Shown piece by piece: positions 1-12,300 of a stretch of DNA of 64,000 nucleotides (position 1 is the stretch's first letter; every line of letters starts with the position of its first letter). This DNA is from Valencia hispanica. Taxonomy: Eukaryota; Chordata; Actinopteri; Cyprinodontiformes; Valenciidae. Location: positions 194,001 to 258,000 of the forward strand of contig OY747717.1 of the NCBI GenBank assembly GCA_963556495.2, written 5' to 3'. The position numbers and the translations under genes were made by a program. Under the pieces are notes generated by a model. The model was not told where the DNA came from. It saw nothing but the letters and a program-made list of their open reading frames with translations, and ran no database searches.

Positions 1-2620
1 AATTTTCCTCATCCAAGTTGCAAAACATTAAGACCATTTTTGTTTGTGGTTTTGTATCGTCCACCAGGCCCTTACTCGCAATTCTTAGATCAGATCTCAC
101 ATTTTTTATCTGATTTAGTATTAAATACTGATAGGGTCATTATAGTGGGGGACTTCAATATTCATGTGGATACTGAAAGTGATAGCCTAAATGCAGCCTT
201 TAGTGCTATTTTAGACTCAACTGGCTTTACTCAAAAAGTACAGGGATCGACCCACTCAGGTAAACACACTTTGGACCTTGTACTGACATACGGTATTGAG
301 TGTGAGGAAATAACAGTCCACCCACATAACCCGGTCCTGTCTGACCACTTCTTAATAACTTTTTAATTTACTTTAACTGACCATCTTAAATCTGAAAGAA
401 ATGTCATTATAGTAGAGCTTTATCACACAATGCTGTAACAATTTTTAAAGAATCTGTTCCATTCTTACTTTCCTCAGTGTCTCAGGGTAACACAGTGGAT
501 GGCAGCAATTCTATCTCTAACCCTTCAGAAATTGATGATCTGGTTCACAGCGTTACGTCCTCATTGCGTTTGGCATTAGATAGTGTAGCCCCCTTAAAAA
601 AGAAAGTGGCTAGCCATAGGAGGCTGACTCCTTGGTTCAACGCAGAGTTGCGTACTTTAAAGCAGAATACTAGGAAGTTGGAGAGAAAATGGCGCTCTAC
701 ACCTCTAGAGGATTCCTATTTAACCTGGAATAACAGTCTATTGCTGTATAAAAGACCCTTTGACAAGCTAGAACAGCATATTTATCATCATTAATAGAGG
801 CGAATAAAAACAATCCTAGGTTTCTTTTTAGTACAGTTGCCAAATTTAGTAGAGTCATAGCTCTGTTGAGCAAACTATTCCCCCAGCTCTTAGCAGTGAT
901 GATTTTATGGGATTCTTCATAAATAAAATTAGTTCTATTAAAAATAAAATCATTGGCATCCTCCCAAACATGATTACTTCTTCCTCAGTAAATGAGTCAG
1001 TATCGGAAAGAACTGTAGAACCTCATTTGTGCTTAGGCTGTTTTGATTCAGTCGAGCTTTCAGAATTATCAAAAATATTAGCCTCATCTAAACCTTCAAC
1101 TTGTATGTTGGACCCAATCCCAACCAAATTATTTAAGGAAATGTTCCATTTGGTTCCTGGCCCCATTTTGGATATGATGAATCTATCCTTAGTAAACGGA
1201 TACGTACCACAGGAATTTAAAATAGCTGTAATTAAACCTTTACTCAAGAAACCTTCCCTTGATCAAGATGACTTAGTGAATTACAGACCTATATCTAATC
1301 TTCCTTTCTTATCCAAAGTCCTTGAGAAAATTGTTGCTAATCAAGTCTGTGAGCATCTAAACAGTAACGAGCTGTTTGAAGAGTTTCAGTCAGGTTTTAG
1401 AGCTCATCATAGCACTGAAACAGCACTGGTGAAGGTTACTAATGATATTCTCATGGCCTCAGATAATGGACTGGTGTCTGTTCTGGTTTTGTTAGATCTC
1501 AGTGCTGCTTTTGACACAGTCCATCATAATATTCTCTTAGAAAGGCTTGAACATGTTGCAGGGATCAAAGGAACAGCACTAGGCTGGTTTAAATCATATT
1601 TGTCTGATAGATTCCAGTTTGTTCATCTAAATGATAAATCTTCTTCACTCTCAAGGGTTACTTGTGGAGTTCCACAGGGTTCTGTCCTTGGACCAATTCT
1701 GTTCACCATATATATGCTCCCAATTGGTAGAATCATTAGACAGCATGGGATAAATTTCCACAGCTATGCCGATGATGCACAACTATATTTATCCATAAAT
1801 CCTGATGAACCCAGTCAGTTAGGTAGATTACAGGCATGTCTGGAGGACATAAAAACATGAATGACCCTAAACTTTTTGCTTTTAAATTCTGACAAAACAG
1901 AAGTTTCTGTCTTTGGACCAGAAGTTCTTAAACAGAAACTGATTAATCACTCACTTTATCTGGATGGCATTAAATTGGCCCCCAGGAATAATGTAAAGAA
2001 CCTCGGCGTTATTTTTGACCAAGACTTGACATTTAAATCCCATATTAAACAGGTTTCTAGGATTTCTTTCTTTCACCTCCGGAATATTGCTAAAATTAGA
2101 AACATCCTGTCCAGGAGTGATGCTGAGAAACTAGTCCATGCATTTGTTACCTCAAGGCTGGACTACTGTAATTCTTTACTATCAGGTCGTCCACAAAATG
2201 CCATTAAAAGCCTTCAGTTGATCCAAAATGCTGCAGCAAGAGTTCTGATGAATACTAAAAAGAGAGATCACATTTCTCGTGTTTTAGACAGTCGTGGCAG
2301 ATGGCCGCTCCTACTGAGCCTGGTTCTGTTGGAGGTTTCTTCCTGTTAAAGGGGAGTTTTTCCTCTCCACCGTCGCTACATGCTTGCTCAGTATGAGGGA
2401 TTGCTGAAGGATTGCTGGGGTTGGAAAGTCTGCATCAACGGGGCCCAACCTTACGCCAATGACTGACGCAATCTGCTGGGATTCCTTAAATAGGAAACTT
2501 TTTAACTGATTGGAATGTTTGTATAAATGTATTGAAATAACTGCTTGTTAAGAGCCTTGAGATGACATCTGTTGTGAATTGGCGCTATATAAATAAACTG
2601 AATTGAAATTGAATTGAAAG
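1..2620 (+). mobile_element. LINE (L2/CR1-like) ORF2, 3' part, inactive
   Basis: Non-LTR retrotransposon entering from the left edge. Positions 1-366 encode the end of an apurinic-type endonuclease domain (VGDFNIHVD, SDHFLITF). Positions 907-1860 encode a reverse transcriptase with [17 protein letters not shown], a DLSAAFDTVHH block, GVPQGSVLGP and the catalytic SYADD. Positions 1861-2349 encode the thumb and C-terminal part (NAAARVL). The frame is broken by a TAA at 364-366, frameshifts around 370-480 and 800-900, and a TGA at 1858-1860 where the copy at 7.6-8.6 kb has TGG. The 3' end near 2560-2620 is an AATTGAA-type short repeat, usual for this clade. It cannot code for a working protein as it stands. 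Clade assignment rests on motif style and the 3' tail only. Confidence 0.9.
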
Positions 2621-4385
2621 GGATGGAGATGGTCAGCAGGAATACCCGGGTAGACTGTGGGGTTTAGGAGATGCTCAGGAGGTACCGGAGACCTGTGACA
2701 AGTCTGCAGCAGACGTCCTCACCAGTCTTAGAAACAACCTCCCTGTGACTTTCAAACCTAACATAGCTTTAAACTTTTTAAGAACAGGAGGAGGTTGTGT
2801 GTGTGAAATATCCCAGAAGCAGATGAGATGGTGTTTGGTGGGAGAAGAAGACCTGAAAACATTGTGTCTTCAGACAACAGCAGCAGTCAGAGGCCCTGAG
2901 TCCCGCTGTGGTAGGAGCATCATGTCAGTGAGGAGAACCTGGAGGTGAACAGCAGCTCCTCTGTTACCTGTGGTAGGATGTGACTGCAGGAGTAAGGAAG
3001 CTCCACCAGAAACCACAGTCTGAAGGTCCAAATAGAACCAGCACATCTGTCAGGCAGCAACAGCAACCTTCTTCCATCTGCAGAGACACATTCAGATTTA
3101 CATTATATTCTAAAGACTTAAAGCTTTCTGTACAGTTTTGCATCATTCTTCAGCTGAGAACTTGCTGCCTGCTAGGTCTCAGTTAACAGCTACTTAGGAG
3201 TCTTCTGTTTGTCAGACCTTTAGCTTTCATTCATCTAAAGAAAGTGGACCAGTATCTCTTTGACATTTTTGCTAAAACCTTAAACTGGTTCTAAAGCTGA
3301 GGACGCACAACACAACCTTCACAATCTCAACAGATTTTATTCTCCCGTGTCTTGTCTCGGTATTTCAGGCCAATGTGGCTTGGTTGGTTGGTTGGCTACA
3401 GGTTTCAGGGCAGCTTTGATCGTTAAAATTGAGATCTGGAGATGGTCTTTATTACTGACTTTATTAAATCAGGACATCAACGCTGACAGGTTGTATAATA
3501 AATTATTAACTTGTGTTTGTATGACCTTCAACCAATTGTATTATTTATATTGGTGCATTGAGTGGTTATGTGGGAGGGAGTCTGCAACCCTCAGCACCTG
3601 AAGCACCACACAGAGAAACACAAGGAAGGGAGAAGCTTTACCCCCCCCCCCCCCCCCCCACAGGCTGGTTGGCAGTGAAGCCCCCAGACCAAAGATACAC
3701 GGGGAGAGATGCAGGGCATCAAACCCCTGACCCAGCACCACTGCCGACCGAGTCCTGAACCCGGTCAGCCTGGCAGCCTGACACCAGCACAAACCTCCGA
3801 CAGCAAAGCCACCAACCAGGAAAGACCTGCACAGAGCCCCCAACCCACGGGACAGAAAATGGTCCGCCATTCACGCCTTATTTAGACCAGAAGAGGGAGG
3901 GTCCAGTAGGCGCCTGGTCTGATGACCTCACCCCAAGGAGGTCAAACTTAGCCCCGTGTTACACAGCCGGCCCAGCACATCCCTAAGAGCCACAGGCCGA
4001 CTGCCACTAACCCAACATGCAGCGACATGGTCTAAGCCCCCAGACATAGAAGGCCATGCCAAGGGAGCCCTCCCCCCATTGTGCCCTCACTGGGATGCTT
4101 CCAGAGGTCTCCAGGCCATCCCAAACCTCGAGTCTGTGCTGAAGATCTGGTTTTATAAAGACTTGAACAGATGGGATTATCCAAGACATCTTTGAATTAC
4201 AGTCTGAAGTTTCTCAAACCTTAACTCTGTTTGGAAAAACCCAGAGAGAGAGAACATGCCGAATGCTTCAAGACAAGTAAAACTTTATTTATATTGCTCC
4301 TTTTAATGATAAGAATCACAAAGTCCTTTATAGACTAGTAAACAAAAAACAAAAGACACCAAATTAATCAAACTTAGTTTTAAAG
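2621..4385. other. Stretch without a recognised gene
   Basis: Several ORFs of 60-109 codons occur on both strands, but none shows a domain, convincing splice signals or codon bias. A run of 19 C at 3641-3659 is the only simple repeat of note; its complement is a G-run. Nothing else can be supported here. Confidence 0.4.
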
Positions 4386-4830
4386 AGGGCACGGTGGCGC
4401 AGCTGGTAGCCTGGCTCACCTCACAGCTAGAAGGTCCCAGGTTCGATTACCGCCGGGGACGCTGTGGGTGCTGAGGGTGTGTTTGTTCCCCCACATCATC
4501 AGCACCCACACCCTGGGTGGGGTTGCCCAAAGGGCCTTTCTGTGTGGAGTTTACATGTTCTCCCCATGTTCCCTTGAGCAGCTAATGTGAGCTACTCCCA
4601 CAAAAACATGCACTAGTCCTGGGGCTGTATACTGCCTCCTCCTGGCCGGCCGGGGCGCCCGCGGGGTTGGGGAGGATCTGGCTGGAATAACGTGATCCTT
4701 CCACGCACTACGTCCAGCCGGAGAAACCCCGCCCCATCAGGTGAAACGAAGGGCCTGCTCACTCCCCAAGCATGAAGGAGGCTTGGGTTTCAGTGCGGGG
4801 CCCTCCTGGGGCCGGCACAGAGGGAGAGTG
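4386..4830 (+). mobile_element. tRNA-related SINE-like repeat, possibly two fused units
   Basis: The stretch begins GGCACGGTGGCGCAGCTGGT and contains GGTTCGATTACC near 4440, which resembles a pol III B box. The following GTGTGGAGTTTACATGTTCT motif is found in very common fish repeats. From about 4640 a second block (TACGTCCAGCCGGAGAAACC, then GTGAAACGAAGGGCCTGCTC) also resembles a widespread fish interspersed repeat. Assignment is from remembered motif style, not alignment. Confidence 0.55.
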
Positions 4831-5252
4831 GAACCCCAGGACTAAGGTAGGAGCACTGGGTGATAAATAATGGGAAATAACCGTGGAATAATTATTAAAA
4901 AACAAAGATAAGACAAACATGAAACCCAGAGTATCAAGACAAGCCTAGTGAACACAGATCTGTCATGAATGCAAGGACTACTGGACAGTGGTGGGTCTGG
5001 GCTTTGAGTCGCCAAACAAAAAAACTCATTGTTCCTAAACTGGTTAGGTTCTGCACTGAAACACGATGGAAAAGCAGCCAAAGTCCATAGAACAGGTCTA
5101 AAAGACCTTCAGAAATCCTAACAAAGTGCTGATCAAGACTTCTTAAATGTTCCAGGGACCTCTGGATCACAGGAAATATAATAGAAAGAAATGAGGACTG
5201 GATGGAGGCGTTTGCTCTTTTTCATTAACTAGTTGTGGATTCATGAACTCAC

Positions 5253-6834
5253 CTTTCAGACGAACGTCAGAGTGTCTGATGAGGGAGAAGCGAACAGAGA
5301 CAGACGTGTTGCTGCAAAGAAACTGTGGCGGGCCGAAGTCTGAATCACCTGCATCGTCTAAAACAAGAGGAACAGCAGCGAAGTCAACAATCTGCACAAA
5401 ACTGACAAGAAAAGATTAAAGTAGGACCCTAAACTGAGAAAGTAAACGTCAAACTGAGACAAAATACAAGGAAAACACAAAATGACAGAAAATCTTGTCA
5501 AACATCTTTAAACTAGAGACAAACAAACTAACCAACATGTGGAGGAGACTTAATACTCAGGGAGGGGGCTGCAGCACCTCCTGGTGGTAAGCAGAGGTAA
5601 CGCATGTTGAAAACATAAACATGATCCATAAATCAGAGAAATAAAAACAGGAACACCAAGAAGAGGAAAGTCAGAAGTCCTGTCTGTAGTTTAACTCGAG
5701 CCATGAAGGAAACAGTAAACGTCGAGGAAGATGATCTGATCAGAAGAGACCAGAATGAAACTTGTCAAAATGCAAACACTCTGGGGAGGAAAACTAGCAT
5801 GACCCTAAAAACACTGTCCGCCACTGTTGAACATGGTGGTGGCAGCATCATGCGGTGGGACAGGGAAGCTGGTCAGAGGTGATGGAATATGGGTGGAGCT
5901 AAATCCAGAGGCTGCAGAAGACCTGAGATTAGGGTGGAGCTTCACCCTCCAGCACGACAACTACTCTGACCATCCAGCCAGAGATATTATGGGATGGCTT
6001 AGATCAAAGCTGATTCATGGATTAGAATGGCCTAGTCAAAGACCAGACCTGAATTAAACAGGGGATCTGTGAGAAGAGAATTGACTAAGCTGGAGATAAT
6101 TCAGTTTGTAGATGTTCAAAGCTGCTGGAGACCAACCCACAAGACCTACAGCTGGACCTACAGGCAAAACTACAGCCTGACCTACAGGTGGAACTACAGG
6201 TGGAACTACAGCCAAACCTGCAGGTGGACCTACAGCTGGACCTACAGGTGGAACTACAGCTGGAACTACAGCCTTACCTACAGGTGGAACTACAGCTGGA
6301 ACTACAGCCAAACCTCCAGGCGGACCTACAGCAGGAGCTACAGCTGGACCTACAGGCGGACCTCCAGGCGGACCTACAGCTGGAACTGCAGGTGGACCTA
6401 CAGGCGGACCAGCATTTCAAACACGGAAGTCTCCCTTTATTCCTCCGGCTCCATGAAGTGAGTGGTTCCGACCCGCTGGTGTTAGAACAAGAACTGAGAT
6501 ACATCACATGGTCAGAAATCAGCTGTTCTGGTTCTGGGTTGGTTCTGTCTGCAGGATTCACAGCAGGAGGTCAGATGTTCCTCACTTGTTTGTTGGTTTC
6601 ATGAATGAAGAACTTAAACACTTTAATCTGAGTCCCGCCCGCGATAAAAACCCAGAACTTTGGATCCAGAAGAGGCGTGTCCTTCTTACCTTTAACAAAC
6701 TGCCACACCTGCAGGGAGAAGCCTCTTCCTCTCAGCCGGTCCCACACCTCAGCATCTCGGTCCAGGTCCGGTTCCTGAGTCGAGCCTAGCTGGGCTAACA
6801 TCACCATTCCAGTCCAAATCCAGACCTTCATCAT
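5253..6834 (-). CDS. Unidentified secreted protein, two candidate exons (partial)
   Basis: I do not recognise this gene. Candidate exon 1 (6690-6834, minus) starts ATG ATG and gives a hydrophobic N-terminus (MMKVWIWTGMVMLAQLG) that looks like a signal peptide. It continues with a polar stretch (EPDLDRDAEVWDRLRGRGFS) and ends at AAAG|GTAAGAAGG, leaving one base. Candidate exon 2 (5253-5357) follows a pyrimidine-rich GTTTTAG acceptor, enters in the matching phase and encodes DDAGDSDFGPPQFLC followed by SNTSVSVRFSLIRHSDVRLK. It ends at AAAG|GTGAGTTC. The phases agree across the intron. No later exons were found, and Tc1 debris plus a 12-bp repeat lie in the proposed intron. It could be a real small gene, a pseudogene or chance. 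Confidence 0.33.
5770..6057 (+). mobile_element. Tc1/mariner transposase remnant
   Basis: The translation contains VEHGGGSIM near 5830, then QHDNYSDHPARDIMGWLRSK and LEWPSQRPDLN. These correspond to the GGGSVMVWG, DNDPKHT and WPSQSPDLNPIE landmarks of Tc1-like transposases. The reading frame is interrupted and no inverted ends were seen. It runs directly into the 12-bp tandem repeat. Confidence 0.65.
6146..6411 (+). repeat. 12-bp minisatellite (ACCTACAGGTGG-like units)
   Basis: About 22 tandem units of 12 bp, variants of ACCTACAGGTGG and AACTACAGCTGG, are in register with codons. Frames on both strands therefore stay open and create spurious ORFs. Confidence 0.85.
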
Positions 6835-6899
6835 CCAGCTGGAAGCAAAGCAGAAGTCGTGTGGATCCACTGGAAGCTGGGAGGTTCTGCTGGACCGTT

Positions 6900-7590
6900 A
6901 GAACCCGGAGCTCCCTCAGAAACGAATAATCAGTTGTTTTAATAACCTGACATAAAGAATCTCTTCCTCTTCACGCCTCTATCTGCTAACTGTGACCTCC
7001 AGGATAAGACTCAGGGCCTCCGCCTGCTGCTGCTGCACACATGGTTCTCAGGTCTTCTCCTCCCACCAGAACTTCCTCCTGTTCTGGGGTCTGATGGGTT
7101 CTGGAAGGTGAATCTGGATCCAGACCTGAGCATCCATGATGTTCAGCAAAGAACAGATGAAAGGTTCATTTATCCTCTGCTTAATATTTGCATGCAGGCT
7201 GATTATTTTAGTAGAACAGAGAACGCCCAGGACAGGTTCCAGTCCATCTCAGAGACATTTACACTTCATGAACAGTCGTGTTTTCAGTGTGGGGGAGGAA
7301 GCTGGAGTAGAGAAGCCCTGAATCCAGCAGCTTGTTGCCTCTCAGCCTCCTGATCTACCAGCCTGGTTCTGCAGCTCTGATCCAGGCTGGTCCGGTCAGT
7401 TAATGGATCCGATGTTCTAGTTCCTCTTGCTGTTTCTCCTCTTTCATCAGAAGATTGTCCAAAAAAGTTTGGCTGTTCCTCCCCCACACCTGCTTTGTTC
7501 TCATTGGTTGTCATGCAGTCATGTGACTCTGTAATGTCAGAAACAAGGAGTCTGTGGAGGTGAGTTATGCTAAGTCTGTCCTCCAGCAGT
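6900..7590. other. Stretch without a recognised gene
   Basis: This lies upstream of the candidate signal-peptide exon and could hold its promoter, but no clear TATA box, CpG cluster or conserved element is visible. The ORFs here are short and unsupported. Confidence 0.3.
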
Positions 7591-8575
7591 CTAAGCCTAT
7601 AGCAGCATAACTACAGAGATAGCTCAGGATGACCTTAGCCACTCTAACAATAAGCTTTATCAAAAAGGAAAGTTTTAAGCCTGGCCTTAAAAGTAAACAG
7701 AGTGTCTGCCTCACGGACTAAAGCTGGGAGCTGGTTCCACAGGAGAGGAGCCTGATAACTAAAAGATCTGCCTCCTATTCTACTTTTAGAGATCCTAGGA
7801 ACTACAAGTAAACCTGCAGTCTGAGAGCAAAGGGCTCTGTTAGGAACATATGGAACAATTAGATCTCTGATGTATGATGGAGCTGATTATTATGGGCTTT
7901 ATATGGAAGAAGGAGGATCTTAGATTCTATTCTGGATTTAACAGGGAGCCAATGAAGGGAAGCTAAAACAGGAGAAATGTGATCTCTCTTTTTAATATTC
8001 ATCAGAACTCTTGCTGCAGCATTTTGGATCAACTGAAGGCTTTTAATGGCATTTTGTGGACTTCCTGATAGTAAAGAATTACAGTAGTCCAGCCTTGAGG
8101 TAACAAATGCATGGACTAGTTTCTCAGCATCACTCCTGGACAGGATGTTTCTAATTTTAGCAATATTCCTGAGATGAAAGAAGGAAATCCTAGAAACCTG
8201 TTTAATATGGGATTTAAATGTCAAGTCTTGGTCAAAAATAACGCCGAGGTTCTTTACGTTATTACTGGGGGCCAATTTAATGCCATCCAGATGAAGTGAT
8301 TGACTAATCAGTTTCTGTTTAAGAACTTCTGGTCCAAAGACGGCAACTTCTGTTTTGTCAGAATTTAAAAGCAAAAAGTTTAGATTCATCCATGTTTTTA
8401 TGTCTTCCAGACATGCCTGTAATCTACCTAACTGACTGGGTTCATCAGGATTTATGGATAAATATAGTTGTGTATCATCGGCATAGCTGTGGAAATTTAT
8501 CCCATGCTGTCTGATTCCTACAACCCATAATCCAACATTATTACCTGATATATAGATATTCAGGAGCTTAAACAC
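7590..8575 (-). mobile_element. LINE (same family as 1-2620), 5'-truncated, minus strand
   Basis: The minus-strand reading frame from 8575 encodes QHGINFHSYADDTQLYL, NSDKTEVAVFGPEV and NAAARVLMNIKKRDHISPVL. This is the last third of the reverse transcriptase plus the C-terminal tail. The stretch 7860-7640 gives the RSFSYQAPLLWNQLPAL-like C-terminus. The 5' part is missing, as expected from incomplete reverse transcription. Its 3' segment recurs at 39713-39895 and 54660-54900. Confidence 0.88.
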
Positions 8576-8872
8576 AGAGGTCCCTCCACCAGGGGGCGCT
8601 GTGGAGAGCAGACAGAAGCTACCACATAAATAAAATCAAGAACAAGCACAAAACTGATTCAGATTTCCTTTATTTCCTTCGGTGTTGTTGACAAATAACC
8701 TGTTGAGTTATTATGGTGTAATCCGTTATCATTATTAGTTATCATGGAGAAGTTATGTTGGTGGTTAGTTAATGACTGATCAGTTACTGTGATTATCAAC
8801 GAGTTACGTAGTCGCTATGATAACTGATCAAATGTTAATGAGTAATCAGTTACTAAATCTATGGTTCAGTTA

Positions 8873-9306
8873 TTGATAGGTTAGTTATTGATAAGTTAGT
8901 TATTGATGGGTCAGTTGTTGATGGGTCAGTTATTGATGGGTCAGTTATTGATAGGTTAGTTATTGATGGGTCAGTTATTGATGGGTCACTTATTGATAGG
9001 TTAGTTGTTGATGGGTCAGTTATTGATAGGTTAGTTATTGATGGGTCAGTTATTGATAGGTCAGTTATTGATGGGTCAGTTATTGATAGGTCAGTTGTTG
9101 ATGGGTCAGTTATTGATAGGTTAGTTATTGATGGGTCAGTTATTGATAGGTCAGTTATTGATGGGTCAGTTATTGATAGGTCAGTTATTGATGGGTCACT
9201 TATTGATAGGTTAGTTATTGATGGGTCAGTTATTGATAGGTCAGTTATTGATGGGTCAGTTATTGATAGGTCAGTTATTGATGGGTCAGTTATTGATAGG
9301 TTAGTT
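8873..9306. repeat. 15-bp minisatellite (TTATTGATGGGTCAG / TTATTGATAGGTTAG)
   Basis: About 29 tandem 15-bp units alternate between two main variants. They are preceded from about 8690 by a degenerate zone of related TTATTGAT/GTTAGTTA words that looks like the decayed edge of the array. Confidence 0.9.
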
Positions 9307-9361
9307 ATAAAGGTTACTAATCAGTTAGCTGTCTGCCTGGTGATCTTTAGTCTTTGCTGAA

Positions 9362-12300
9362 TCAAGCAACAAAGATCTGAGCTAAAAATTTGACAAAGTC
9401 TAAACTTTGTTGTGCCAAATCAGAAATCATTGTGATCATAAATGTTGGACAGTCCTCAGTCTCATGGACAAAGCCTCTGAAAATGTCTCTGACTGGCTCA
9501 TCCTGGAGGCACAGCGCCCCCCCACGCCTTTTGTACTGAGACGGAGCTCTGTTCACATCAGCTATACACACACAGGGTTTATTCTGATCTTTGGCCACAC
9601 TCCACTTTGAGTGATCAGAGGAAGCCGTCCAGGTTCCTAAATCAGTCTTGACCGTTTTAATGTTGACCACTTGAAGTTTGTTGGGTTTGCAGAAGGATTT
9701 ATCACGACCAGCCTGGCGACCCCACGTCTGAACATTCAGGTTACTGTTGAGAGCTTCTGCTATGGTGACATACAGATCTCCATCTGTAGGAAGAACAGAT
9801 CAATATTTAATATTCGGCCTCCTGTTCCACCATATTGGGACCGCTACTCTTCACTGACCTGGGCTCTCATTTCTAAAGCTGCTTATGCACAAAACGGGGT
9901 CTGAAAACTGCATAAGTCACTTTCTGTGCCAAATTTGGGATTTATAGAAAAAAAAGTGCCTAACTTTAATCACACTAAGGATGTTGCTGCTTACACACAT
10001 TCTGGACACAGAGGACACATGCAGGGCAGCCGGTGAGACGAAAACATGGAGGATTTAAGACACATTTTCAGACAGTAGAGCTTCACACAGGAACACACAA
10101 CCTACAGTCAGACCCCCCGTCTATGAACTAGGAATTAAAATGAGAATCTGAATGAAAATATGTTGCATATAAGAATTATATGACAGTATGTTCATATGTA
10201 TGTCTTCAGATTACACAGCAGTTATTGGTGCATTAATTGTGATGAGTCCAAATCTAAATCCTGCAGAGACCCTCCTGCATCAATGGTTGAAGATCAGCCA
10301 GTGGCAGCATCAGGATGGGGGGAACAGTCCTATTAGATCTATGTGGTGAACTGGACCCAGTGTTGGATCTACCGACCCAACAGAACCGTTTACCCCACCG
10401 CAGAACATTCTGGCTGCAGCAGGCCGTCTCCCTCTTTGCCTCTTTGTTTTTATTTATTTTAATTGACTTTTATTCCAATCTTATTGTTGCTACAAGAGGT
10501 AATCATAAAAACTATATATATATACTTCAAATTTTATATTTCTGGTTCATATTTATTTCATTGCTTGTGCTGCTACTTTTATTCCTGATCCTAGACGCAA
10601 CATGTAGCTCGTTCCTTAGATGGTTCAGTATCTGCTGGGTGAATCCATGGCCTCTGTGGTCATATTGTTATGCTCTGACTCAAGAGACGGAGAATCTTTC
10701 TTAGTTATTAGTTCCTGGTTTTCAGGCAATGCCCTGAGGAATTTCATATTTTTTTAATACATTTATGAATAACTTGGACCTGTCTGTAGACCTTTGTTCA
10801 TATTTGCTAAGAGCTGGACTGGTTTCTAGCTTTAAAGCTGCTCTAAGAGTCCAGAACCTTCAGAACCATCAGGTCCGGCTGAGATCTCACCTCCTGCTGT
10901 TTTGCCCAGGTTCTTGGCGATGCTTTTAAAGGTTTGGCCATCGCTTGACTGCAGCATAACAAACAAAGTGTTGGGATTTAGTTTTACTCCATTAGCAGCG
11001 TCTTTCAGCTCCTGGTAAAAGTTATTTGGAATCTGGCTGTCAAACACACGCTCCGATGTACTGCAGATGCTTTCCTGGAAACAAAAACCACGTCAGATTG
11101 TGTTGGACCTCCTCATCTCTAACGGAGACGTGTGCAGCCTTTAGCTGAGCCCGTTACCGATGTTCTGAAACTGGTGGTAGTCGAATGTCACACAGATGAA
11201 CGTCTGAGCGTAGGTCGTCCCAGTGGAGGGCCAGAAGCTGTCGGCATCTCGCTCCATGGGAAACTGTGGTGTGCTGTGAAGGAGCCACACTCCTTGGTGG
11301 TTCTCCTCCACCATCACAACTCCTGGGATAAAGAAGATGAGAATAAGCAGAGCAGAAACGTCTCCAGCTGTGCTACCAGCTGAACTGACTTCAGACTCCA
11401 GGACCAGACGGTTCACCTGAGACTGGCTCAGTGTTCAAGGGAATCCAGGGACGATTTAACTGTTTTGGTGGATTACTAAAACACTAAACTCCATTCTCTA
11501 AATCAAATCTTCTGTGGCCTAAACTCATTTTCCAATCAAAGACTATTTTGGCCAAACCTTAAACTCTGCTCAGGTACTTAGACTCAACTAGCTAAACTCT
11601 GTCCTTTTTCTCTAAACCTGAAACACATTTCTACAGCAAAACTGGCAGCAACATGTGAAGACGACTACAACACAGCGGCCATCTTTTACACGCGTATCTG
11701 GTGATGAGATCAGACCAATCAGGAAACATTAAAGTCAGTTCAGAGTTCACAGGAGGAACATCTTCGTCTACAGTAGAAAGACACACATAGAGCTGTCTTT
11801 AATTATTTCATGCCGTGTCTAATGAATGTTTTGTGGTGAACATATATACCTGCTGTGTGTTTGAGGTGAACACAGTGTTTGGATCTAACGTAATGATGAT
11901 TGGTTCTGAGGTGGAGGTTTGATTTAGACAGAAACGTCTGTGGTTTGGTGAATGTAGCTAAGATGTATGGATCAGGAAAACTAACCAAATTTATGGAAAA
12001 AGGAGGAGTTTGCACCATCCTTAGCCAGGATGAGGAAAGCTTTGGACCATCCTGGTGAGTTTATCTACCTGATGATCTGCTCTGGTCTGAATCCAGGCTC
12101 CACAGAATCTGTTTCCTAAAAGCACAGCTGTCTCCCCCGGTTTGGACACCTTGTGTTGGGACACACGTGGTTCATCCCATCCTTTAGTTGTGCTCATCAC
12201 TGGAAGGTGCACAGGCCCTGTGACTACTAAGCAAGCCCACATCATCAGCCGCCCGTCAATGGAGATCTAAGAATCGTTCAGGTAAGATTGTGTCTGGGCA

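Noticed and set aside
6054..6604. WNYSWTYRW or Val/Pro-rich ORFs
   Set aside because: Products of a 12-bp tandem repeat next to Tc1 debris.
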